Below are positions 39,362-47,205 of a stretch of 47,205 bases of DNA, piece after piece. The stretch comes from Synergistaceae bacterium (GTDB lineage: Bacteria > Synergistota > Synergistia > Synergistales > Synergistaceae): positions 1 to 47,205 of the forward strand of contig JAIRKI010000039.1 in NCBI GenBank assembly GCA_031260185.1, read 5' to 3'. A program made the position numbers and the translations under genes. The stretch's first letter is position 1; every line of letters begins with the position of its first letter. The notes beneath the pieces were generated by a model. That model searched no databases. It worked only from the letters and a program-made list of their open reading frames with translations, and was not told where the DNA came from.

Positions 39362-40321
39362 ATGGAAGACGCGCTTAAAAAACTGGGTAACATAGGCCTC
39401 ATACCGGTTATCAAACTCGAGTCGCCCGACCGGGCTCTGCCGTTGGGAAAAGCGCTTTTGGCCGGCAATCTGCCCGTCGCGGAAGTGACGTTCCGCACCG
39501 ACGCCGCTGAAGAATCGATCAGAATACTGTCGAAGGAGCTACCGGAACTGACGCTCGGCGCGGGCACCGTCCTCACTCCGGCCCAGGTCGACACCGCCGT
39601 CGCCGCCGGCGCGCGCTACATCGTGTCGCCCGGATTCAATCCCAAAGTGGTGGAATACTGCGTCAAAAAGGGCGTTCCGGTGACGCCGGGCGTCACAACG
39701 CCGTCGCGGATAGAAGCGGCTCTCGAATACGGGCTCAAAGTTCTGAAATTTTTTCCCGCCGAAAACGCGGGCGGAACCGGCATGTTGAAGGCTTTCGCCG
39801 GGCCTTACGGAGACAGGGTCTCCTTCATCCCGACCGGAGGAATGAACGAAAAAAACGTGACCGAATATCTCTCCCTCCCGAACGTCCACGCCGTCGGCGG
39901 AAGCTGGATGGTGCCCGCCAAACTGATCGAGGCCGGAGACTACGCGGGCGTGGAGCGCCTCTGCCGCGAAGCCCGTTTCCTGTCGCTCGGTTTTTCGCTG
40001 CTGCACGTAGGCATCAATCCCGACGGCACGGATGTGCCGGAAAACGCGAAATTTTTGTCGGCGCTGCTCGGGATGCCGTTGAAGGACGGAGACAGTTCGG
40101 CGTTCGTCGGCCGCGCGTTCGAGATAATGAAAAAAACGGGACGCGGCGAGCACGGACACATAGCCATCGAGACGATTTCGGTCGAAAGAGCGCTCGAATG
40201 GTTCTCCGGATTCGGCGTCAAACCCGTGGAGGAAACCGTCAAAAGCAAGGGCGGCCGCATTCAGTTCGCCTATCTCGACCGCGCGTTCATGGGATTCGCC
40301 CTGCATTTGAACCGCAAATAG
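39362..40321 (+). CDS. KDPG/KHG aldolase with C-terminal VOC/glyoxalase-like domain
   Basis: Aldolase: PVIKLESPDRALPLGKALLAGNLPVAEVTFRTDAAEESI, VTPGVTTPSRIEAALEYGLKVLKFFPAE. C-terminal ~105 aa SLGFSLLHVGINPDGTDVPENAKFLSALLGMPL... resembles a VOC fold. Confidence 0.85.
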   Translation: MEDALKKLGNIGLIPVIKLESPDRALPLGKALLAGNLPVAEVTFRTDAAEESIRILSKELPELTLGAGTVLTPAQVDTAVAAGARYIVSPGFNPKVVEYCVKKGVPVTPGVTTPSRIEAALEYGLKVLKFFPAENAGGTGMLKAFAGPYGDRVSFIPTGGMNEKNVTEYLSLPNVHAVGGSWMVPAKLIEAGDYAGVERLCREARFLSLGFSLLHVGINPDGTDVPENAKFLSALLGMPLKDGDSSAFVGRAFEIMKKTGRGEHGHIAIETISVERALEWFSGFGVKPVEETVKSKGGRIQFAYLDRAFMGFALHLNRK

Positions 40322-40322
40322 T

Positions 40323-41552
40323 TTAAATAAAACCGTCCGCGCGGCTCACTTCGGCTTCCGCGGAACCGGCGTGAAATCGTATGAAGAGTTTGTCTCCGGG
40401 CGAAAGAGATGAGGCGTCCGTAACCGCGTGTCCCCGCTCGTCCTTGCAGACGGAAAATCCCCGGCCCAGCACCGCGAGCGGCGACATCGCGTCCAAAGCG
40501 GCGGCGGTTTTGGTCAAAAACATTTCGCCGCGTTCCAATGAGGCGTTTATCATCCGCGCAAGCTCGCGCGACGTTTCCCGCAGGCGGTTTTCGTTTTCGT
40601 TCAAAACCGCGTTCATTGAGCGCGTCAATTTTTCGGACGCCTGACGCGCGAACGTCCGGTTTCTGAACATCGTGTTTTCCACGCGCGAACGCATGTTATC
40701 CCCGCACGCGGACAGGAACGTCATCGTTTCCGCCATATCGGGGAAAACCCGTTCGGCGGCCGCGGACGGCGTAGGCAGGGCGGCGTCCGCGGCGAGATCG
40801 GCGAGCGAACTGTCGATCTGGTGCCCGACGCCGGTCACGACCGGCAGCGGGCAGCTTCGTACCGCGCGCGCTATTCTTTCGTCGTCGAAGGGCGACAGGT
40901 CGTCCCTTGCGCCTCCGCCCCTCGCCAGTATCACGCATTCGGCGCCCGGAACCCTTCCTGCAAGCGCCAAAGCCCGCGAGATTTGGGGAGGCGCGTCAAG
41001 GCCCTGAACGACGGCCGGGATTATCACTATATCTATATAAGGCGCCCGTTTGGAGGACACTTCGAGGATATCTTTGACGGCGGCGCCTGTGGGGCTCGTT
41101 ATGACTGCGATTTTCGACGGGTATTTCGGAATGGGGCGCTTGTGGCGCGGGTCGAACAATCCCTCGTTTTCGAGAGCCCTTCTCAGTTCCTCGCGCGCTC
41201 TCAGCTGAGCCCCAACGCCGAGCGGCGTCAGGCGAGTGGCGTAGAGCTGATAGGAACCGGTTTTCGTGTATACGTCCACGCTTCCGGCGGCTATCACCTC
41301 GTCGCCGTCGCGCGGCCAGGAGATCACGTTCACTGAATATGAGCGCCAGAGGACGGCGGCTATCCTCGACTCTTCCCCGGCGAGGGTGAAATATACGTGT
41401 CCGCTGCCGTGACGTTTGAAATTCTGAATTTCCCCGCGCACCGTCACCGTTTTGAGCAGCGCTGAGCGATTGATCACGGCTCTTATCGTGTTCGACAGTT
41501 CATCTACCGTCTGTATCCCGGCGGGCGCGGCGTCAAAGAGCGCTGGAACCAT
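40323..41552 (-). CDS. xseA: Exodeoxyribonuclease VII large subunit
   Basis: OB-fold VRGEIQNFKRHGSGHVYFTLAGEESRIAAVLW, IAVITSPTGAAVKDIL, GHQIDSSLADLAADAALPTPSAAAE. Confidence 0.94.
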   Translation of the reverse strand: MVPALFDAAPAGIQTVDELSNTIRAVINRSALLKTVTVRGEIQNFKRHGSGHVYFTLAGEESRIAAVLWRSYSVNVISWPRDGDEVIAAGSVDVYTKTGSYQLYATRLTPLGVGAQLRAREELRRALENEGLFDPRHKRPIPKYPSKIAVITSPTGAAVKDILEVSSKRAPYIDIVIIPAVVQGLDAPPQISRALALAGRVPGAECVILARGGGARDDLSPFDDERIARAVRSCPLPVVTGVGHQIDSSLADLAADAALPTPSAAAERVFPDMAETMTFLSACGDNMRSRVENTMFRNRTFARQASEKLTRSMNAVLNENENRLRETSRELARMINASLERGEMFLTKTAAALDAMSPLAVLGRGFSVCKDERGHAVTDASSLSPGDKLFIRFHAGSAEAEVSRADGFI

Positions 41553-42009
41553 CTTTGCCCTTCGCGTTTTCGGAATCCCCTTCCGCGTTTTCGACGGAGC
41601 GGACGATCCTGCCGAGAACGCCGTTCACGAAACTGCCTGATTCCATCGTGCCGAACATTTTTGTCAGCTCCACCGCCTCGGATATCGCCACGGCCAGAGG
41701 CACCTTGCGCTCTATTAGGCCCTCGCACAGCGCGAGCCGTATTGAAGCCCTGTCGACGGCTACCATCCGCTCGGTTCGCCAGCCCACGATATATTCCCTC
41801 AGCAAGGAGTCGATATCGTCGGTGTGACGCGCCGCGGCCCGTACCAGGGACGCGGCGTATTCGGCCACGTCTTTCGCCTCTCCGTCCCACGGAAACATTT
41901 CGATGGCATCGGAGGCGGAAAGCGCCGGCCGGAGATCCAGTTCATAAATCAGCTGCAGGGCGATTTCCCTCGCCCTGCGCCTTCGTTGAGGCAGTGAATC
42001 CTTGCCCAA
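41533..42009 (-). CDS. nusB: Transcription antitermination factor NusB
   Basis: RRRAREIALQLIYELDLRP... ASIRLALCEGLIERKVPLAVAISEAVELTKMFGTMESGSFVNGVLGRIV; TTG start with GGAGATG upstream. Confidence 0.9.
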   Translation of the reverse strand: MGKDSLPQRRRRAREIALQLIYELDLRPALSASDAIEMFPWDGEAKDVAEYAASLVRAAARHTDDIDSLLREYIVGWRTERMVAVDRASIRLALCEGLIERKVPLAVAISEAVELTKMFGTMESGSFVNGVLGRIVRSVENAEGDSENAKGKDGSSAL

Positions 42010-42013
42010 AAAA

Positions 42014-42487
42014 TCATCTCCTGAAATCTTTCGCTATTTTTTTTATGATATTTTTCCCCTCTTCGGAGAGTATCGTCCAGGAGACGGCGTAGCCGGCGAG
42101 CGCCGCGCCGGCTGCCCAAAGAACGCCCCTTACGCCCAGGTTGGCGACAGCCGCGAGCCCGCCGGCCGCAGTCGCCCAAAAGATCGGTTTTTTGAGAATC
42201 GGATAGTCGGAAACGTATTCTTCTGGAGTCTCGCGTATCCAGTTGATGCGCGCCGCGATGCCCGTCGGCTCGAAAAACCGCTCGAAATCGCCGGTGACCT
42301 CGAGCCTCTTCCGGGGGTCGTCTTTTTCCGGCAGGGTGATATAGATGTTGATGAGGCTCTGATCCCCGACGAAAGATACTTCCCGGCACACGAATTCGGG
42401 AGGCAGGAGGTTCACGGCGATCCGGCGAAAAGCCTCTCCGTCCAGCCATATTTTGCCGTGTTTGGTTATCGTCCAGAGAAAAAGCAT
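42014..42487 (-). CDS. Hypothetical membrane protein in asp23-nusB operon (AmaP-position)
   Basis: Soluble N-terminus then hydrophobic segment PIFWATAAGGLAAVANLGVRGVLWAAGAALAGYAVSW; between asp23 and nusB genes. Confidence 0.6.
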   Translation of the reverse strand: MLFLWTITKHGKIWLDGEAFRRIAVNLLPPEFVCREVSFVGDQSLINIYITLPEKDDPRKRLEVTGDFERFFEPTGIAARINWIRETPEEYVSDYPILKKPIFWATAAGGLAAVANLGVRGVLWAAGAALAGYAVSWTILSEEGKNIIKKIAKDFRR

Positions 42488-42526
42488 CGCGCGCCTCCAA
42501 TCCCGCGGCAAACCGCGTTCGTGACG

Positions 42527-42997
42527 TCAGATATTTTCGACGCCCGCCGGGTTGTCCCCGACCGGGAATTCTTCCGGGCCGGCCGGTTTGTCGTTGAAAG
42601 TTATCCCCTGCACGTAGACGTTTACCGATTTGACCGTGTATCCAGTGAACTTTTCGATCTGGTCTTTCACCGCTTCCTGCACGTCCCAGCACACGTCGGG
42701 AATGCGGAGGCTGTATTTTACGGACACGTATGTATCGACCTGGATCTTGGGCGCGTCTCCGTCGGAAATGGCGATTCTGACGCCGTTCGCCGCTTTTCTG
42801 CCCATTCTGAGGTTCGCCATGAGGCCGGGATTCGCCGGTTGAATGCCCTCCACGGAGGCCAGCGCCTTTATGGCGAGCTGCGAAATTACGTCCTCGGAGA
42901 TGCGGATTTTCCCTTCGAGCCCCGTCTGATCGACAGTGTGACTTTCGGGCATTTCCACTTCGACAGCGGGATTTTCAAACTCATCGTTGTTATCCAT
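42527..42997 (-). CDS. Asp23/Gls24 family envelope stress response protein
   Basis: GKIRISEDVISQLAIKALASVEGIQPANPGL...VDTYVSVKYSLRIPDVCWDVQEAVKDQIEKFTGYTVKSVNVYVQGITF. Confidence 0.88.
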   Translation of the reverse strand: MDNNDEFENPAVEVEMPESHTVDQTGLEGKIRISEDVISQLAIKALASVEGIQPANPGLMANLRMGRKAANGVRIAISDGDAPKIQVDTYVSVKYSLRIPDVCWDVQEAVKDQIEKFTGYTVKSVNVYVQGITFNDKPAGPEEFPVGDNPAGVENI

Positions 42998-43115
42998 CTT
43001 TAATGCCTCCAATCTCAAAATATGAAGATTTTTTAGTATCTCGTCTTTTTTCGCCGGCAACTCGCTTTATGATAAAAGCGGCATACCGGCGAAACATTCG
43101 AAAACAGCGAGCGTC

Positions 43116-43529
43116 TTACCGCTTGAAAGGTTTCCCGCAATTGGGGCAGAGAAGATCTTCGTCCTCTTCGTAAACGTCCGGCCGGTAAAAAAAGTCTTTT
43201 CCGCATTCCGGACAGGTGACCGATTCATATTCTTCCTCTTCGTCGAATTCATCGTCGTCATCGTCGTCGTCAAAATCATCATCATCGCCGAACGACAGCG
43301 ATTCGTCCCGCAGTTCCTCCACGTATTCCCGCAAGTCGGCATGGCCGGAAGCGATCTCCTCGAGTTCTCCGGTTATGGCATCCAACACGTTCAGAAGCGC
43401 TTCGTGAAATTTCGACGTTCCGGTGTTTTCCGTTATATTCTGTCCTTCCGCCAAACCCCGCAAATAAGCCAACCGTTCACGCGCGCTCATCTTTTTTTTC
43501 TTCATGTTTTCGTCCCGCTCCTCGCTCAT
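43116..43529 (-). CDS. Acidic zinc-ribbon protein (CD1247-type N-terminal domain-like)
   Basis: Helical N-terminus RERLAYLRGLAEGQ, acidic tract DDDDFDDDDDDDEFDEEEEYE, then CPECGKDFFYRP...LLCPNCGKPF zinc ribbon. Confidence 0.7.
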   Translation of the reverse strand: MSEERDENMKKKKMSARERLAYLRGLAEGQNITENTGTSKFHEALLNVLDAITGELEEIASGHADLREYVEELRDESLSFGDDDDFDDDDDDDEFDEEEEYESVTCPECGKDFFYRPDVYEEDEDLLCPNCGKPFKR

Positions 43530-44104
43530 CAGTTTTTTTTGACCCTTTCCAGATACTCGCCCGTACGCGTGTCGACCACGATTCTCTCGCCGTTTTCGAT
43601 GAAAAAGGGAACCGTTATGACCAGCCCCGTCTCGGTGGTCGCCGGCTTACCTCCCCCTGAAGCCGTGTCCCCCTTGAAACCCGGCGGCGTGTCCGTGACG
43701 ACGAGTTCAACGGATTTCGGCAATTCTATACCCATGACCCTGTCCTCGTACATATCGAGGCTGACTTCGAGGTTGTCGGTCAGGTATTTCACGGCGTCCG
43801 CGAGGACGTCTTCGGATAAAAACACCTGGTCATAGGTCTCCATATCCATGAAGACGTGGTCGCTGCCGTCGCGGTACTGGTATTGCGCGGGTTTTTCGTC
43901 GAAAACGATCCTCTCGAAACGCTCGCCCGATTTAAACGACTGTTCGACCGACGACCCCGTTTCCAGATTCCTGAGTTTGCCGCGGACGATGGCTCCCCCG
44001 CGCCCCATTTTGTGATGGGAACACTCAAGGATCGACCAAATTCCGCCCTCCCATTTTATCTTGAGCCCGGGCCTGAAATCACTCGTGTCCACTATTTGCG
44101 CCAT
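43529..44104 (-). CDS. efp: Elongation factor P
   Basis: DTSDFRPGLKIKWEGGIWSILECSHHKMGRGGAIVRGKLRNLETG; GDTASGGGKPATTETGLVITVPFFIENGERIVVDTRTGEYLERV. Confidence 0.96.
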   Translation of the reverse strand: MAQIVDTSDFRPGLKIKWEGGIWSILECSHHKMGRGGAIVRGKLRNLETGSSVEQSFKSGERFERIVFDEKPAQYQYRDGSDHVFMDMETYDQVFLSEDVLADAVKYLTDNLEVSLDMYEDRVMGIELPKSVELVVTDTPPGFKGDTASGGGKPATTETGLVITVPFFIENGERIVVDTRTGEYLERVKKN

Positions 44105-44160
44105 ATAAAAACCTCCCGTTGTCCGCGGCGTGTCAAATTTTTCGCGGATTCAATTTTATT

Positions 44161-45225
44161 TTATCCGAGAAGCCTTTCGAGTTCCCCGGTATCGTAAGAA
44201 TATGTGAAAGCGTCGGCTCTCGTGATGTGTCCTTCCCACACGAGGCGCGCGAGATCCTGGTCCATGGTGTGCATACCCGTTGCGGCGCCGGTTTGCATGA
44301 TGCTTTTTATCCGCGACGTCTTGCCCTCCCTGACGCAGTTGCGGACGGCCGGATTCGCGAGCAGCAGCTCCGTCGCCGCCGTTCGCCCGCCGCCCGGAAG
44401 GGGCGGCAATTGTTGCGAGCAAACGCCCACGAGTATATTCGCGAGTTGTATTCTGATCTGGTTCTGCTGATGCGGGGGAAATACATCTATTATGCGGTCG
44501 ATCGTCTGGGCGGCGTCCGGGGTGTGCAGGGTCCCGAGCACCAGGTGTCCGGTTTCGGCGGCGGTCACGGCGGCGGAAACGGTTTCGAGATCTCGCATCT
44601 CTCCGATGAGTATGACGTCGGGATCCTGTCTCAACGCCCTTTTGAGGGCCTCGGAAAAACTCTTCGTGTCGCTTCCCACCTCGCGCTGATGGATCACCGA
44701 CCGCTCCGGGATATACAGATATTCTACGGGATCCTCGATCGTGATTATGTGACAGGATCGCGTCATATTGATCTGTTGCGCGACGGCCGCGAGCGTGGTC
44801 GATTTTCCGGAGCCGGTTGGCCCGGTCACGAGAAAAAGCCCCCTCATCTTGCCGGCGATTTCCTCGATCGCCGGAGGCAGCATCAGCTGTCTCACGGTAC
44901 GGATGTTTGACGTTATGACGCGCAGTGCCGTGCAAAGACTGCCCCGCTCGTACGCGCAGTTGCCCCTGAAACGCGAGCGTAGCTCCTCCGACGCGCGGAA
45001 CGTGAAAGCGAAGTCGAGTTCCTTGTCTCTTTGAAGCGTCTCCATCTGGCCGGGGGACAGGATTGCGGCCAGCATCCCGAGATGTTCCGCCGGGGTGATC
45101 GGCTCGCCTGTGAAATTCAACGTCCCGTCTATCCTGATCGCGGCCGGGATACCCACGCTCAGATGAAGATCGCTTCCATTTCTTTTCAGCGTTTCCTCGA
45201 GCAATACATGAATCGGACAAGCCAT
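44161..45225 (-). CDS. pilT: Type IV pilus twitching motility ATPase PilT
   Basis: VTGPTGSGKSTTLAAVAQQIN, ITIEDPVEYLY, ALRQDPDVILIGEMRDLETVSAAVTAAETGHLVLGTLHTPDAAQTIDRIIDVFP. Confidence 0.94.
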   Translation of the reverse strand: MACPIHVLLEETLKRNGSDLHLSVGIPAAIRIDGTLNFTGEPITPAEHLGMLAAILSPGQMETLQRDKELDFAFTFRASEELRSRFRGNCAYERGSLCTALRVITSNIRTVRQLMLPPAIEEIAGKMRGLFLVTGPTGSGKSTTLAAVAQQINMTRSCHIITIEDPVEYLYIPERSVIHQREVGSDTKSFSEALKRALRQDPDVILIGEMRDLETVSAAVTAAETGHLVLGTLHTPDAAQTIDRIIDVFPPHQQNQIRIQLANILVGVCSQQLPPLPGGGRTAATELLLANPAVRNCVREGKTSRIKSIMQTGAATGMHTMDQDLARLVWEGHITRADAFTYSYDTGELERLLG

Positions 45226-45240
45226 TCAAGCGAACGCTCC

Positions 45241-46959
45241 TTATTCGTTGTGGACGGTCAGGGCAAGCGTTTCCTCGACGGAAGTGACGCCGGAGAGCAC
45301 GTTTCTCATGGCGCTCTGCGTCAAAACGCGCATTCCGTTTTCCATCGCGGCCCGGCGTATCGCCGGCGCCGCGGCGCCCGAATTTATCAGGTCTTTCACC
45401 CTGTCGTTCACTTCCATGATCTCGACTATCGCGATACGGCCCTTATATCCGGTGTTGCGGCAGTTGTCGCATCCCACGGGAGCGTACACCGGAATCCCTG
45501 GCCGGAGCCCGTAATCGGCCGCTATGTTCCCGGGCAGCAAGTATTCGGCCCTGCACATCGGGCAGAGCCGCCGAAGAAGCCGCTGCGCGGCTACGGCGAC
45601 GAGCGACGTCGATATCAAATACGCCGCCACCCCCATGTCCAGGAGCCTGACAACGGAACCGGGCGCGTCGTTGGTGTGAAGCGTGGACAGCACCAGATGT
45701 CCGGTGAGAGCCGCGCGTATCGCGAGTTCGGCGGTGGGGTAGTCCCTGATTTCTCCGACCATTATCTTGTCGGGATCTTGCCGCAGAATCGAACGGAGGG
45801 CTTCGGCAAATGTGAGGCCGGTTTTTTCGTTGACCTGAACTTGATTGATTCCGGGCACCATGTATTCGACCGGGTCCTCCACCGTGATGATGTTCACGTC
45901 CGGCCGGTTCAATATTTCGAGCAGGGAGTAGAGCGTGGTGGATTTGCCGGAGCCGGTGGGGCCGGTTATGAGGAATATTCCGTGGGGAGCCGCGATGTTT
46001 CTCGCGAGTGCCGCCACGTCGTCCTCGAACAGTCCCAAATTCGCGATGCCCACTTTTGAAGCGCTCTGATCGAGGAAGCGCATGACCGCCTTTTCGCCGT
46101 ATATGGTGGGCAGCGTGTTGACGCGAAGATCTATGCGCTTGTCGAGGACTTTGACCATGATGCGCCCGTCCTGGGGCTTTCTTCGTTCCGATATGTCCAT
46201 GCCGGCTATTATCTTCAGGCGCGATATGACGGCCGGGTGAAGCGAGGCCGGATATTCGACGTATTCGAAAAGCGCTCCGTCGACGCGGAAACGCACTTTC
46301 GACACACTTTCGTAGACCTCTATATGGACGTCGGATACCCGGTCTTTGACGGCCTGCTCCAAAATGTTGCTCACGAGCCGCACGACGGGGGCGTCATCGG
46401 CGGAGACTCCCGCCACGTCCTGCGTGAGCCCCGCCGAGGTGATCGACGTCGCGAAATCCTCCGACGAGGCCTCGAATTCATCTATGGCGGATTTCAGGCT
46501 TTCCCGCACCTTGTAGAAATTCATCAGTGCGCGTCTCACGTCCGACGCGGTGGCTATATTTATGTCGAACGCGGCGTTGGTTATCATACGCAGTTCATCA
46601 ACAGCGATGACGTTCAGGGGATCCGACATCGCTATGGCTATCTTTCCCGATTCGAGAATCGCGAGCGGCACAATTTCGAGCCTTTGGGCCACCGCTTCCG
46701 GTATGATTTTAACGGCCTCCGGCGCCGGCTTGTATTCCGCGAGCGATACAAGCGGCAATTTCAACTGCCGGCTGAGCGCGTCCGCCAACTGGCGCTCTGT
46801 CAGCCGCTCATTATTGATCAAGATTTCCCCGATACGCATACGGGAAATTTTTTGCTCTTCAAGCGAAGCGGCGAGCGTTTCCCGTGAAATCGCCCCGGCG
46901 CTGACAAGCAGATCGCCGAGTTTAATATATCTCCAATTCTCGCGTGATGGGTTGTTCAT
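45241..46959 (-). CDS. pilB: GspE/PilB family type II secretion/type IV pilus assembly ATPase
   Basis: N-terminal GspE domain, ITGPTGSGKSTTLYSLLEILNRPDVNIITVEDPVEYMVPGINQVQVNEKTGLTFAEALRSILRQDPDKIMVGEIRD, tetracysteine CPMC...CDNC. Confidence 0.93.
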   Translation of the reverse strand: MNNPSRENWRYIKLGDLLVSAGAISRETLAASLEEQKISRMRIGEILINNERLTERQLADALSRQLKLPLVSLAEYKPAPEAVKIIPEAVAQRLEIVPLAILESGKIAIAMSDPLNVIAVDELRMITNAAFDINIATASDVRRALMNFYKVRESLKSAIDEFEASSEDFATSITSAGLTQDVAGVSADDAPVVRLVSNILEQAVKDRVSDVHIEVYESVSKVRFRVDGALFEYVEYPASLHPAVISRLKIIAGMDISERRKPQDGRIMVKVLDKRIDLRVNTLPTIYGEKAVMRFLDQSASKVGIANLGLFEDDVAALARNIAAPHGIFLITGPTGSGKSTTLYSLLEILNRPDVNIITVEDPVEYMVPGINQVQVNEKTGLTFAEALRSILRQDPDKIMVGEIRDYPTAELAIRAALTGHLVLSTLHTNDAPGSVVRLLDMGVAAYLISTSLVAVAAQRLLRRLCPMCRAEYLLPGNIAADYGLRPGIPVYAPVGCDNCRNTGYKGRIAIVEIMEVNDRVKDLINSGAAAPAIRRAAMENGMRVLTQSAMRNVLSGVTSVEETLALTVHNE

Positions 46960-47056
46960 CGAGGCCACCCCGTTCTGCGCGATGCCGCGCGAAAAAACCA
47001 ACGCTCATTATATCTTAACAAAAGGGTAGCGCGCAATAAAAACTATAATGGCGTGA

Positions 47057-47094
47057 ATAGCAAAAGTAAGTTCGTCAAATGCAAAAGTAATTCC
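47057..47094. repeat. Pair of ~16-nt direct repeats, possible IS terminal repeats
   Basis: atagCAAAAGTAAgTTC and aatGCAAAAGTAAtTCC with ~22-nt period. Confidence 0.4.
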
Positions 47095-47098
47095 ATTT

Positions 47099-47205
47099 CT
47101 AAATCAACAAGGCATTAATTATCCAAGGCCATGAGGTAATGGAGCGTGTAATCTCCGGAGAGTTTTCAAGTTTAAAAAGCTCATCGACCAAGTGATCCCC
47201 CAAAG
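47099..47205 (-). CDS. 3' end of an unidentified ORF (partial)
   Basis: Minus-strand frame reads ...GDHLVDELFKLENSPEITRSITSWPWIINALLI*; open to the window edge. Confidence 0.4.
   Translation of the reverse strand, partial: LGDHLVDELFKLENSPEITRSITSWPWIINALLI

Noticed and set aside
44156-45229. 357-aa ORF on the same strand as pilT
   Set aside because: Alternative frame of pilT; Arg-rich translation without motifs, while pilT frame has all ATPase motifs.

Overview
This ~47 kb window is a GC-rich bacterial chromosome segment from an LPS-bearing diderm. Gene content and order suggest Synergistota, but that is inference. The core backbone, left to right, is: ABC ATPase/MacA-like/TolC-like efflux genes (-); dnaG, rpoD, eno, ridA, yajC, secD, secF; guaA; fliD (-); a phosphatase, a sigma factor and a TM protein; a long envelope cluster (bamA, putative OM protein, lpxD, lpxC, fabZ, lpxA, lptF/G, lpxI, lpxB, msbA-like, lpxK fused to an LpxB-like domain, kdsA, kdsD); kdgK and an eda-VOC fusion; then xseA, nusB, asp23, efp, pilT and pilB on the minus strand. 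AT-rich 'scars' interrupt this backbone. They hold an IS630 remnant, an in-frame SDR/IspD-like chimera, a truncated RAYT (REP-associated Y1 transposase), an IS66 remnant and a secreted Gly/Ala/Ser tetrad-repeat protein. The 5' end and promoter region of that last gene recur at the left edge of the window. The strongest candidates for something undescribed are: (i) the multi-copy secreted glycine-zipper-like gene family; (ii) a dispersed two-hairpin repeat family (five copies, compensatory stem changes, one inverted doublet) that also forms the C-terminus of the ABC ATPase; and (iii) the LpxK-glycosyltransferase fusion. All calls come from reading the sequence and supplied translations; no database search was run.
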